Assembly: GCA_022385805.1 (NCBI GenBank)
Contig: MU277743.1
Span: 78,407-142,406 of the forward strand
Reading direction: 5' to 3'
From: Pilatotrama ljubarskyi
Taxonomy: Eukaryota > Basidiomycota > Agaricomycetes > Polyporales > Polyporaceae
Length of the DNA stretch: 64,000 bases
Shown: in pieces, positions 1-11,181 of the stretch
Numbering within the stretch: the first letter of the stretch is position 1
Layout of the letters: each line of letters opens with the position of its first letter
The notes under the pieces: model-generated
Seen by the model: only the letters and a program-made list of their open reading frames with translations
Told to the model about the DNA's origin: nothing
Database searches by the model: none
Translations under genes and position numbers: made by a program

Positions 1-365
1 CGGTATATCATGAGCAATCTTCCGCTGACAGTGCAACAGTGCTATGCGAGATCTGTAGGCTGGACCATCCGACTACCATCAGCGAGTTGCTCTCTAGGGT
101 GCAGGTCACAGAAACCCGACTGAAGGACGTCCATCTTGTTTGCAACTCGTGCTGCGGGATCGCGCCGGCAGAACCGGTGCTGTGCGAATCCCTCGACTGC
201 CCATGGCTGTATGAGCGCAAGAAGCTGGAGAGCAAGGCGGAGGCGCTGACCACCGTTCACGAGCTCATTGACGAGATGGAGAGGGAATGGTACGCGGAGA
301 CTCGGAGAGGTTATGACTGTGACGAGGATACCCCGGACTCCTGGAACCTATCTGTTGTAGCTTAG
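1..365 (+). CDS. REV3: DNA polymerase zeta catalytic subunit, C-terminal fragment
   Basis: The reading frame is open from the left edge of the window to a TAG at 363-365, so only the last part of the protein is present. It carries the C-terminal metal-binding cysteine module of B-family polymerases: a CEIC pair, then CNSC, then a cysteine in the CESLDCP segment followed by LYERKK. The first pair normally holds zinc and the second four-cysteine site holds the iron-sulfur cluster that binds accessory subunits (family knowledge). The wording around the cysteines (ISELLSR before, CESLDCPWLYERKKLE after) fits REV3 better than the delta subunit POL3, which usually has a basic tail of different sequence. 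REV3 performs translesion DNA synthesis in the nucleus. The tail after the cysteine module is acidic and about 50 residues long. POL3 cannot be fully excluded from this fragment. Confidence 0.8.
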   Translation, partial: VYHEQSSADSATVLCEICRLDHPTTISELLSRVQVTETRLKDVHLVCNSCCGIAPAEPVLCESLDCPWLYERKKLESKAEALTTVHELIDEMEREWYAETRRGYDCDEDTPDSWNLSVVA

Positions 366-637
366 AACTCATCATTATTTGGTATTCCTCATGCGTATTC
401 CTTTTCTCCCGACTCAGTATAACAATGGCCGATTTCAGATGTCGCCTCTACGCTTGGGTCAGTAGAAAAGTGGAATCCGCCCGTGCCATGTCGCGGTTGT
501 GCTGCGCCGGGCCGACGGGCGCCTGTGCGTGCGAAGCGCCTGCGGTGGGACGTCTCCGTGCGGGGTTGGGCACTCTGCCATCCTACCTCCGCTAGCCTCC
601 TCTCCAGCTCCAGCAGCGATACCGGACCTCTGCAACA

Positions 638-1393
638 ATGGCGGACTTCATCCAGGCTCTGGATCCCTCAAAGCTGGTTCTCGTCGGGGCTGTACGTTTC
701 GCAAGCACGGAGCACAGGCCGCTCACTAAGAACTGAACACGCTGCTCTCCAGGCCATGTCCTTCGTCACCAGCGCGTTCTCCGCGCCGGTGTACAACCTC
801 CCCATCTTCCTGTTTGGAATGTATGCGCAGGAGGCCTCGGAGGCGATCCAGTCCTTGAAGGCGGTGAGCACGCCCTCACGCGTCGTCCGCACCGTTCTGT
901 CGGCGCTCACGCTCGAACGCAGTTCACCTTCCTCCTGGCTGGGTCCATGTTCTACGACATCATCTGGATGGTCAATCACTCGCAGAACTGGTTCATCAGG
1001 GTCGTCACCATCCTTTTGCTCCTCCTGAAGGTGCGTAGCGCTTTAATGCACGACCAAGACATACCTGGCATACAAACGTACATGTCCAGATACCCACGAC
1101 GTTCGCGTTCGTGAGTGCGCTCCAGCAGCGGGGTGCCCAGTTCTCTGGCCTCGGGATCCGAGGCAACGACCTCTCTGGGGCGACCGGTGAGCGTGCATGT
1201 TTAACAGGACGGTCCATCGAATCTCACAATGTGACCAGTATGGTCCATGCCTGGAGGCTTCACATCCGGCGGCAGGGAAGGCTACCAAAACGTAGACAGC
1301 CCCGTCGACGGCCCCAAACCCCTCAGCGTCCCGCCCGCGCAACCCGCGCAACCGCCAGCGCCGTCCAACCCAGGCGCGTACCAGACGGTCTAG
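638..1393 (+). CDS. AGTRAP-family small membrane protein
   Basis: Five exons give a 174-residue protein: 638-691, 753-863, 923-1030, 1090-1186 and 1239-1393. All introns are short and GT-AG, and the summed exon length is a multiple of three. The product has about three to four hydrophobic segments (around LVLVGAAMSFV, VYNLPIFLFGMYA, FTFLLAGSMFYDIIWMV and VVTILLLLLKIPTTFAFV), followed by an Arg-Gly-rich turn (QQRGAQFSGLGIRG) and a proline-rich tail ending in AYQTV. That layout matches the angiotensin II type-1 receptor-associated protein family, whose human member is 159 residues, has the same LLLK plus RGGE-type region after the last helix and also ends near AYQT. No receptor of that type is expected in a fungus, so the cellular role is unknown; location is probably Golgi or other endomembrane. 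The ATG at 638 is chosen because the first intron joins in frame. Confidence 0.75.
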
Positions 1394-1661
1394 AGAGAGA
1401 CTGTGCCGTACGAGCAGAACCAGAACCATGCGATTCGTGCAGTGTGCTAATTATACAGTGTGTGGGTGTGTGCGTGAGTGTGCGGATGTATATGCTACAG
1501 AGGGACAGAACGCGATGTATCATGTTCTACACGCGCGCCATTAGAAGCGGGCTCCCGTCCGAGCCCGAGCGAGACAGCGGTAAAGTATACGTAGAGATAA
1601 GCCAAGCCGAACGGAACCTTGCATGTCAGCGTACAAAATCGTGCGGGTCGTCGTCGTCAGT

Positions 1662-4600
1662 CTATGCGCGTGTGATGTTCACGGGGTCGTCGTCGCGGAT
1701 CCAGATGCAGCCGCTCTTCTTCTCTTCGCCATCGCACGCCTCCCACTCGTCGGACAGCTCGTACTGCGTGCCTTCCACCCACCGGCGCCAGGCCTCGCGG
1801 AGCCCCTTCTCGAGATTCCGCGTCCACCGCAGCGTGTCGAAGAGCGGCATCCGGTCCCTATTCAGGAATATGTTCCGCCGGAGCTCGACCAGTTCACCCT
1901 GGCCGCGAGGGAGCACGGCTCCGGACGGCTCGTGGTGGGGCACGTAGTGCACACTCTGTGCCAGTGCGACAGCTCGGCTCTCGTACTCCTCGGCGCTGTG
2001 GACCGTCATCTGGTCGCCGAAGCCGGTCGCGTTGACCATACTGGCGGCCACGCGCGAACACATCTTGTGCTTGTGCTTCGGCCACGTCAGTATCGGCGTC
2101 CCGGTCCACAGCACACTGCAAGACACATCAGCGCGCACGGTACGTCTGTACAACATGTGCACTTACTCTGCAGCTATGGTATGCGCGTTGCACTACAGTG
2201 CATCAGTACGCATGCAAACACGCGACTTGCGATCGAAAGCGTGCTCACCTCCGCGGTGTCTAAAAACAGATCGGCGACGCGCGCCCTGAAAACGTGCCAG
2301 TCCTTCTTGGCCACATCGGTGAATCGGATCCGCGACGCGACCTCGTCCCCGGCCCACATCTTCGCGGACCGCAGCAGGTGCTCTTCCCCCGCGGCGGGGA
2401 ACCGCAACAACCACAGGATGCTTCGCGGGACCATGCGGAGGATGCGCAACCAGACCAGTAATATCCCCTGCAAGAGCGGCGGTTCAGCCACATGCGCAGA
2501 CGGAAAGAGAACGCGGCCGCTGGCCAGCGTCCAGGGTCGCGGCGCGGGGCGCGGCAAAAGGTATAAGCAGAGTTCACTTACGGGATCGATCTACGTGCCA
2601 CAGGATCGGAGATGAATCCGTCAGCTTGTGTACGCCTAGTTGTCTGGCCGCGATACGTACTTTGTACAGCTGTGCGGACGAAGCGAGTGTGAGCGTCTAG
2701 AAGTTCTGCGGATCGCGAATTAGGCAACTCACCTGGTTGAAATTCGCGAAGATGATCACGTCTCTGCTCGCCCACGTCGTTTTAGCCTCGCACACCCAGT
2801 CAAGCGCTGGACACGTACTGAGGCAGATCTGGGAACACCTGTTTCCGCGCATCCGCTCGCCGACGCTCCTCGTCGAGCCAGAGCGTCTCCACGGGCACCT
2901 TCTCGCGCTCCTCCACGCTGAGGTCTTCGTCTCCGCGGAACGACTGCTTGTGGTCGGTGACCATGAACGTATGCTGTGATCACAAACGCCGTCAATGACG
3001 CTTCGCAACACTAGCGCAACGTACGAACAGGCATGTACATGAACTTCTCCATACTGCGAAGGCTGGTGAGCGACCCGAACTGACCAACGCGCGAGCAAAG
3101 CACTCACTATAACCAGTTGTTCGCGTCGGTCTCGGGATCGAGGTCCGCGTCATTGTCGAGCGGCACCTCGGGGAGGGACGCCAGACCAGTCTCCGCCGTC
3201 GACGTCGCGTCTCGGGTAGCCCTCAGCTCGCGCCATAGCTCCGAAGCCGACGTCTCCTGCGGACATGAAATCGGGTCGCACACAAGGTAATCGCACCATC
3301 CTAACAAGCAACGCAAGAGGAGGATCGGCATCAGCATAGACCCCCATGGCGAGTGCGCGCTGAAGCTCGTCACCTGCTCCGAGCGTCCCCGCGTAGCCCA
3401 TCAGTTGAATCTGTATCGGACACGGCCGCGCGGCGAAAATGTCGTTCCGTGCGCCCTTGGTGTACCCGCCCAGGTTGATCACTACAAATGTCAGTCGTCT
3501 TCGACGCTCGCCGCGGCGCACACACTCACGGATGTGGATTTCGTTCTGCATGATGTGGTCGATGATCGTGTTCAGCGACCACGACGACACGTCGATGCAG
3601 TGCTCGACCGTGCTCGCTATCCGCGGCCTGTACGCGGTGCCGTCCCACGGGCTCGTCGTGTACAAAAACACGTTGAACTGCTTGCGGTCGTGCATCCCGA
3701 ACACCGACTGCATCAAATGCGACAGCGGGTGGTTGCTAGTCGCGCACAGCCCAGTGAGCAAACGGGCCCGTGCGCCAAGGCAGGACCGACTCACTTTACG
3801 TCGTTCGAGACGTACCCGATGTTGAGCTTGCCGTTTATCGGCGGCCGCGGAGGGCGGTAGACGTGCTTCGGGAGCCACGGCTGCGCGAACGCGGTGTACG
3901 ATATCCGCAACGCGCTCCTGTGCGGGATCAGCCGCGTCACTCTCGGCGTAAGCGGGTACGTGAACTAGCCAAACGGAAGCCCCCTTTAGTCCCCCAGCGC
4001 ACCACACGAACGAGACGCACACGCGTGAGAACACACTCACCGTATGGAACGGGAGCACGGACGGCACGGGCGGCGGCTGCAGCGTCTTGGGCACCGTCGG
4101 CCGGATGAAGAACCCGTGGTAGTTGCCCTCGCTCGTCGCCACGCCCTTCTCCACCGCGAGCACCTTCCCGTACGCTTTCACGTACCACCGGCGCTGCATC
4201 TGCGGCTGCACCCAATCGATGAATCTCAGCAGGAACCCGGCCTCGTTGGTCCGCCGCTGCGCCCTATCCTCCCCGCTCCGCGCCAGCCGCTGGAAACGCG
4301 TCTGCCAGCGTGCCGTCTCCCCAGCATGCAGCGGCCGCCCCCGCGCGACGGCGAGCGCGCGGAGACACTCCTCCATCGCCGTCTGCAGCGCGGGCGCGCC
4401 GATGCTCGCCATGTACCCCTGTTCGATCTGCGCGTCCGTGACCGCGACCATGTTCGTGATCCAGCCGGTCTGCGGGTGCGGCCCGGGGGGTATGACGTAC
4501 CCCGCGTCGTCGACGCCGACCTCGTACGCGACCGCGCCGCGTCCGCGCCAGTCGCAGATCGAGCAGAGCGAGTTCACGAGCCCGCAGACCGCCTCGGGGA

Positions 4601-6754
4601 GAGTGGGGTTCACGCGCGCGGCGCGCTTGTAGTACTCGATCGCGTCCCACGGCCGGCCGACGTCCTTGATCGCGTTCCCGAGGTTCGCGAGCGCGATGTC
4701 GAAGTCGGGTTTCTGCTCGACGGCCTTCATGTACAGCCTGCGATCGTGACTCGTGAGTACATCCGCTATTCAAGGCTGAAAGCGACTTACTTGATGGCCT
4801 GTTCGGTCTGACCCTGGTCCTTGAGCAGCGACCCCAGATTAGTGAGCAAATGCGGGTGCTTCGGATCCATCTGCAGCCCAGCGGTATAATACGTCCTCGC
4901 CAAACCCATCCCGTCCAACAGCTCCCCGTCCGCACCCGTTCGGCCGTCCGTAATCCCGGACATCACAATCCCCAAATTATTGTACGTCGACGGCGCGGGC
5001 GCCCACGCGAGCGCGAGGTAGTACAGCAGGATGACGACGGACGTGCTCACGCGCAGCGTGCCGGCCGTCCCGGGGATGTCCATCCCGCCGAGGACGTTGT
5101 CCTGGAAGCGCTTCGCGAGCGTGAGCAGGATCGTGCTCGTCATTGTGTTCGTCTGCTGGCGGACCGTCTCTGGGGGCGCCCGCAACTCGCCCGCGGTGGT
5201 CCGCGTGCAGATGGAGGGAAGGACGCCATTTGTGCGCGGGAAGAGCAGCGCGGGGAGGCGGGAAACCTGCTCAGGGACAAGGAGCGGGGTCGGCAGGACG
5301 CCGCCGCCGGCGCGTAAGAGAGGATGAAGGAGCTGTTCGCCGGACGCGCGCACGACGAACATAAAGTCCAAAGACGGGTCGCCGAGGCGCGAGCTGAAGT
5401 CGGTCTGGAAGATGCCGGAGAGCTCGGGGACCCCAGATGAGTTCGCGTCAGAGCACATGATGTGGCCCGCGGCGCACACCGCGAGGAGTAGGTCGCGGAG
5501 CGTGTACTGCTCCGGCTCGGACAGCGGCGGAGGCGGACGTATGACGAGCTCGATCGCATGTGCGTAATCCAAAATGGCTCGCTCCAGATTCGTCGGACCT
5601 AGTGTGGCATAGATGGTGCCGCTAGTGAAGATGGCACGCTGCAGCCGGGGGATCTCGCTCGGCTGGAGGGCGACCGCGAGGCGAGCGTTGGCATCAAGGA
5701 CGTGTTTCTGGACGTACTGGCAGACTCCGAGGGCCTGGCGGTAGTACGCGAGACGGCGTCCGTTGTCTGGGGTGTCATGTGCGAGGGTGAAGGTCATGCC
5801 AAGAATATTGTCCTATAGATGCACGTTAGCGACCGGAGATGAATTAGCCACACGGGGACTCACGAGGGCGTCCCAGTAGGTGGGGCGTGACTGGAGGGCC
5901 TTCCACCACCACTCGTAGGCCTTCTCTGTCTGGCCGAGTGCCTTCATGGTGGTGCCGATGTTGCTCATGGCCTCGACGCAGTTTGCGTTGAGGGCGAGGA
6001 TTTGTTGGCTGATGGAGAGGCTGGTTTCGAGGTCTCCGAGGGCATAGTAGGTGCAGGCGAGGAGGAGGAGGACAGGAATGTGGTTTGGGTGGAAATCGCG
6101 GAGTGCGAGGAGGAGGGGGAGGAGGCGGTCGCGGTATATGCGGTCTGGCGGGTCGTCGTCTGGGGGAGGCTGGAGGATGGGGACGGAGGTGAGGCCCAAG
6201 GGAGTCTTGCCTGGGCCGGGGGAGTCGTAGAGGTAGTAGGCGTATGCCATCATGGCGTCGCGCGCGAGGCTGGTGGACAGTGTCGGTTGTGGACCGGCGG
6301 CCGGGGAGGGTTCGGCGGAAGGGCCGGGGCGCGGGGGACCGGGAGGACGGCCTGGTGGGACGCGTAGAGAGGTGGGGGGCGGCATCGGGCGATGGCCTGG
6401 ATCTGGGATTCATCAGCAGGGGGGACGCGAAGAGCGGCGGAGGGGAGGGAGGTACGGACCGGCTGGGGGTGGCAAGCGGGAGGATGAAGGAACATCCAAG
6501 GAGGGGATACGGAGCGGCCGAGCGGTCGGGGTGATTGGCGGAAAGGACCAGGAGGGGCTGTGTGCGGTAGAAAAGGGATCTGAGGTCTGGTCATGGGAGA
6601 GGGCGGGGGCAGAGCTCGGAAACGAGAGATGGGGGGGAGCGTGGTGGGGAGGGAGAGGGCGGGTGTTGGATGGAGCGGGGGACGAGGAAAGCGAAGACGT
6701 TGAAGGGCGGGAGGTGTTGCTCTGGCCCGGGAGGGTCTGCTGAGGGCGGGACAT
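1662..6754 (-). CDS. OGT: TPR-containing O-GlcNAc transferase-like GT41 glycosyltransferase
   Basis: A multi-exon gene on the minus strand. The N-terminal 100 residues or so are Pro/Ser-rich and disordered. Several TPR repeats follow, visible at 5870-6100 (repeat ending QTEKAYEWWWKAL), 4790-5000 (PHLLTNLGSLLKDQGQTEQAI) and 4600-4735 (DIALANLGNAIKDVGRPWDA). The C-terminal half is the GT41 catalytic region: PCPIQIQLMGYAGTLGA near 3400, CDYLVCDP near 3290, PRSILWLLRFPAAGE near 2390-2440, then VADLFLDT, VLWTGTPILTWP and the SRVAASM segment. GT41 enzymes move GlcNAc (OGT) or fucose (SPY) from a nucleotide sugar to Ser/Thr of cytosolic and nuclear proteins; which sugar is used here is not decidable by eye. 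The start is uncertain: ATG at 6754 needs a short intron at about 6410-6465, while ATG at 6385 would give a shorter N-terminus. The TPR array is interrupted by a long non-TPR stretch (5050-5560). Confidence 0.88.
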
Positions 6755-7549
6755 GGCACACGGCGAATGCAGGCGGCGCAAGAACAGCCCGGGCACTGCG
6801 CAGCCAGCCCCCGTCACAACACACGCGTGGGAAACGTCAGATACGCAGACGGACGGCGAGCGAGGGCAGAGCGCGCGAAGAGGGCGACAGAGGGCGAGCA
6901 GAGAGGCCTGGGCAGACGACGCACGTCCGGGCCCGGGGCTCAGCACATCGCAATATTCATCTCTCTCCGCCAGAATGCCCATGACGACATCGTCCACTTT
7001 CCCCGATCGCCCTTTCCTCTCCAAATCGGGCATCACCACGTTCCTGAAAATCAACGCCGCCGCCCAGCCCAGATCCCCATCTCGCTTCTTGCCGCCTGCC
7101 GCCGGTCCCAGCCTGGCTCATCGTTCTCCCGCCACCGCTGCCGTGAGCCTCTGTTGCCACCGTCCGCCACGGCCACAGCCCTCTCGAGCGTACTCGCAGA
7201 ACCTAATCGCGCGCCCTCCTGCCTTCCACGCGAACGGAAGTGTGCCTCTCCCGGGCACAACCGCAAACGCAGACCAACGCGATCACCTGCAGTCCCTTCC
7301 CTCGGCCCGTTCTCCACCATTCATCGATACACCATACTCCTCTGATACCTTCAGATTGCCTCCAGAGTCCAGGCCGTCCTCATGCCACCGCGGCGTCTGC
7401 CGCGGCTTCTTCCAATTCGTTCCTCCTGCCAAGTGCCAGGCCGGTCCATTCCACTGCCTATATCCGCCCCCACATCTCCACCTCCATCTCTCTCTCCAGC
7501 CGTACATCCCAACTCCATCTGCTCCCGCAACCCTTCGCAGCTACTTACT
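6755..7549. other. Intergenic region between divergent OGT-like gene and transaldolase gene
   Basis: About 0.8 kb between two start codons that point away from each other, so it should hold both promoters. It is C-rich and pyrimidine-rich on the plus strand towards the transaldolase start. A TATA-like CTATATCC lies near 7458-7466, about 85 bp upstream of the transaldolase ATG. Open frames that cross it have low-complexity Pro/Ser/Arg composition and look like chance products of GC-rich DNA. Confidence 0.5.
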
Positions 7550-9389
7550 ATGGCCCCAGCCACCCTCCTGTCTCACGTCCGCACACACCTCACCGTCGAT
7601 GTCGACTCGATGGACCCTGATGTCGCCGCCCGCCACACCACAGATCAACACAGGTTCTGCGACATGACCTCCAACCAGGCCATAGTCTACTCCGAGGCTG
7701 TCAGACCAGAGAGGGCGCACGTCGTCCAAGCTGCTGTCGCACAGATCAGATCGGCCGAAGCCGAGCTCGACCTCGACACAAAAGTGTCTGATGCGCTTGA
7801 TCTTCTCGTATGTCGCCGCGTACCTATCTGTTGAGCAATGCAACTCGGGCCCGCGAACCTGTCGGCGCGTGAATGCCCCCGGCCTACACCTATTTTCGCT
7901 GCGTGATCTTGATCCCGTGCAGCACCGCTCACAAACATCCTATTCTATGGTTCCTGTAGACGGTCCTGCTCGCGAAAGAGGTCTACCCACACATCACCGG
8001 CCGCGTGCACGCCCAGGCCTCGCCCTCCGCCGCATACGACACAGAGGCGACGATCCAGCACGCGAAGAAGCTCGTCGCGCTCTTCGAAGCGAACGGCATC
8101 CCGAAGTTCGCCCGCTCCTTCTCATCCTGTCCGAGCTCAGAGTCCATATCCACCCCTTACCAGATCGCGCGTCTGCATCAAGATTCCGACGACCCCGGAG
8201 TCGGTGATCGCGTGCAACTACCTCGAGCGCCTCGGTATCCGCACCCTCGCGACTTGTCTCTTCTCGGTCCCGCAGGCCATGGCCGCGCACCAGGCCGGCT
8301 GCCTCTACGTAGCGCCGTACTTCAACGGTACGTCCGATATCCTCTCATCGCGCCCATCCCAAGCTTCGCCCGTCCGCGTTCGTCCGAGCACCCTCCTTTC
8401 ATCCGACTATTTTTCTTCGGCGGCTGGACACAAACACTCACGTTGCGTCTCACCGTTCATCCATGACCGCCCCTCTTTCGACACCGCCACCGCCGACGCC
8501 AATGCCGACGCACCCTCCCCCCCACCCCAACCGTTGATCCACTGCGGTGCGCTCCACGCTCCACGTCGCTCCTGCCATCCGCCGCCGACAGAGCTGCGGG
8601 TGCACTTTGAACCCGGTGTGTGGAAGGAGTATGAAGACACCGCGCGCGAGCACCCCATGGCGCCCGTCATCGGCGCGATCGTAAAGCTCTACGGGGAGAT
8701 CGGCGCGCGCACGCTCGTCATGCCCGCCAGGTATGTTTTCCGATACCTGAGGCCTCCACGTACTGCTGCGCCGCGCGCGGGAGGCGCGAAGGCCCCGAGT
8801 AGTGATTGACTGGCCGACTGACTGACCTTCACTTCTTTATTTTTTGTTGGCGCGCGTGCTGTGCGGTGCAGCATCGTCACGGCGAAAGAGGTGAGCCGCC
8901 GCTTCCTCTCAAACGCGATGCAAACTTCAGGTCCTGACCGTCTGTCGCCGGTCCGCCGTCGTTCCGAACATAGGTTCTTGCACTGGTGTCGCTGCGGCCG
9001 GATCACCTCACGCTGTCCGGGGCCGTGTTGGACCAGCTCGCCGCCGCTGCTACGGAGGGTCCGGACGCAGTCCCCGAAGACCCGAAGCCGCACCACGCGG
9101 AGGCGTCCTTGGAGAGCGAGCCTGCTGGGGCCGCGCCGACGGGCGAGAAGAAAGGTGAGGCACACCGCACGTCCGCACCGTCGTGGATTGGGGCTGATAG
9201 AGCCTTGGTGGCGGGACGGCAGAGCCGAACGTGAAGAACATCAACTACTTGGAGAACGGCGCCGCGGCGCTGAGGGAGGCGTTCGCGGCCGACGCGGAGG
9301 CGAGCAGGAAGATGGCGGACGCGCTGCGGATCTTTGGCGAGATGGAGGCGAAGACGAAGGAGTTGTTGCGAGCGGCTTTGCAGGCTTAG
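7550..9389 (+). CDS. TAL1: Transaldolase
   Basis: Seven exons. Spliced product is close to 350-370 residues, in the usual transaldolase range. Exon joins that keep frame: about 7807/7960, 8115/8170, 8330/8593, 8729/8872, 8890/8975, 9154/9213. The TIM-barrel Schiff-base lysine lies in VCIKIPTTPES around 8175-8205. Also seen are LLTVLLAKEVYPHITGRVHAQ, the LFSVPQAMAAHQAG segment and NYLERLGI. The enzyme transfers a dihydroxyacetone unit between sedoheptulose-7-phosphate and glyceraldehyde-3-phosphate in the cytosolic pentose phosphate pathway. The lysine context IKIPTTPE differs from the classic TAL1/TalB type, so this is a divergent subfamily. A disordered acidic Pro/Ala insert (EDPKPHHAEASLESEPAG) near 9080-9160 is unusual for the family. 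One intron appears to use a weak donor, GTTCGC, at about 8115. Confidence 0.85.
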
Positions 9390-9557
9390 GAGAGGAACTG
9401 ATGCTGGATGTACCAATACTCGAATGGAAGAGCAACCTGGACCAGTGTACCATCACTACAGTACATGAGACCCGATCAGACGTACCTGTACCTTCCGCTG
9501 TGAATTCTTGGAACGAGTCAGCATGCGAACGCCAAGACTGTGGTGAGGTATGGCATT

Positions 9558-10793
9558 CTAGAGCAAACCCTCTTGCTTGAGAGCACCGATGATCAAGAAT
9601 GCAGAACGACGGTCCCTCTCCACCCCTACCCAGTCCCCCTTGCGCGTCGGCGGCAGGTCGCCCTCCGTCGCGTAGATATCGTCGTCGTCGTCGTCTTGCT
9701 CCGCCGCCTTCGTCTGCTCGGCTTCGTCCGGCTCTTCCCACAAGATCTCTTCCCATTGCGCGTCCCTGACAAGCGGAAAACACGGCAAATCGGTGTCAGC
9801 GGCGGTGAATGCGCAGGGCCGACGCGCCGGAGGGAAGGGGAGGCGTACCCGATGGTGACCGCGACGATCCGTGCGTCCGGCACGTTCGGCAGGACGGACA
9901 GCAGCAGGTTCGACAGCAGGAACTGCAGGTCCGTCTCCCCCCTCTCGTTCGCCCGCGTCGGCATCGTCGGGAGCGGCAAGTATTCGGCCTGCGTCGCAAC
10001 CCAGCGCCGTCAGCCAGAGCTCTGTAACGTCTCCTGTTCGAATTCCGAGCGCTCACCTCCAAGAACATGCCCTTGACAGCCCCGCCGGCGAGCAGGACGT
10101 TCCCGGCGCGGACGAGCCAGTCCGTGCCGATCGCATACACGTGTCCCTCGATAGACAGCTGCTGGCCCGTGCCCTGCCCCTTCTGACCCGCAGCGGAGCC
10201 AGAGGTCTGCCGGACGGGCACCCAGCGCGCGCGCAGCTGCGCGAGGAGCTGCTCGAGCGCGCCTGGGGGGCTGAGCGTCGGGAAGGCGTGGCGGTAGTGT
10301 ACGGGCGGGGGCAGGGTCACGCCGGGCTGCGTGCTTGCGAGCTCTGCGACTTTTTGTTGGTATTCGACGTGCATGGGCGCGGCGGGGTCTTCGAGGAGGA
10401 CGAAGACATTCTCTGTGGATGAGGTCATGTCACTCTTCTGGAGCGTTGAGGTTGCACAAGGGGAGGTACCGACCGTTCATGGTGAGCGCGCACATGGAAC
10501 GCTCCGCGTGCACTTGGTACCCTGGGATGGAGCTCAGGGTCGAGCGGTAGGACCGGATGCTGAGCGACCATTTGCCCTTGTATTGGCCCTGAAGGTGGAA
10601 GATACATAGTTAGACATCGCTCGTGGGCTCCGACACTGAGATGGACATGCTTGGTGGTTCCGCATGATATTTTGGTGAATCAGCTCTATGCTCGCCGTTG
10701 GAGCGTTAATCCATCTGGCGAGTCTGTGCGCACTCGTGCCTCAGTATCGCGCTGGAAAGAGTTCCTAGAGCTGTATTACCCAGTGTAACCCAT
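9558..10793 (-). CDS. MED20: Mediator of RNA polymerase II transcription subunit 20
   Basis: Minus-strand gene of six exons. Exon 1 is 10780-10793 (MGYTG), exon 2 is 10651-10723 (LARWINAPTASIELIHQ...), exon 3 starts at 10588 (GQYKGKWSLSIRSYRS), the next exon begins with ENVFVLLEDP near 10417 and covers the central beta-barrel, then one exon covers YLPLPTMP to ARIVAVTI and the last runs RDAQWEEILW to the stop at 9558. The segment YAIGTDWLVRAGNVLLAGGA followed by GMFLE aligns well with the conserved core of MED20 (FLVKVGTVTMGPSARGISVE in human). MED20 sits in the Mediator head with MED8 and MED18 and acts in the nucleus. An aspartate run (DDDDDD) near 9680 comes from a GTC repeat on the plus strand and is non-conserved. 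Intron 2 has no usable GT donor in the right phase and is read as GC-AG. Confidence 0.85.
10589..10650 (-). other. GC-AG intron in MED20
   Basis: The exon before ends in frame with codons for NHQ, and the exon after opens with GGC CAA TAC (GQYKGKW). Only a phase-0 donor joins them. No GT in this stretch is in phase 0 at a workable length, but CAA|GCATGT is. The intron is 62 nt, has a CTAAC branch-site match about 20 nt before the acceptor, and ends TTCAG. Confidence 0.65.
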
Positions 10794-11181
10794 CTTGACC
10801 AATTTCCTATGCTTCCTAATAGTAAAAGATCGTAATCATGAGTAGAAAGGGCGATCTCAGAAGGCTATGAAGGATTAAGGGCCATTGACAGAGCTGGTGT
10901 GGCTGCTGCTCACTCAAGCGACGCAGTGCAGGCGAAGCGCCTGAGAAGCTGCGTCAAGTCACACGTAGAAGGCGTTTAGTCACACACCAAATCAGGGCGT
11001 TTGCGGTCACGACATTTCCTCTTCAGTCGCGGTCGCCATAACCCACCCAGATTTACTGCCATAACTTCTCCGGTAAGGCGAGATACATGTTTCCGGGTGT
11101 CAATCTGGGAGCGAAAGAGCTCAGGGGCTAATGGACATGCATAGTATAGCCTATACTTACGTCCCTCCTCGAGTCGTGGAC
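10794..11181. other. Divergent intergenic region, MED20 / DPH7
   Basis: 388 bp between two outward-facing start codons, expected to contain both promoters. It is AT-richer than the flanking exons around 10800-10880. I see no clear TATA box or other recognisable site. Confidence 0.4.

Noticed and set aside
4044..4811. 255-codon plus-strand frame antisense to the OGT-like gene
   Set aside because: Arg/Pro/Glu-rich shadow of conserved OGT exons on the other strand.
6753..7667. 304-codon plus-strand frame across the OGT/transaldolase intergenic region
   Set aside because: Low-complexity Ser/Pro/Arg composition, overlaps the transaldolase first exon out of frame, no motif.
9659..9700. GTC trinucleotide run as a possible microsatellite locus
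   Set aside because: Short and explained as codons for an Asp run in MED20.
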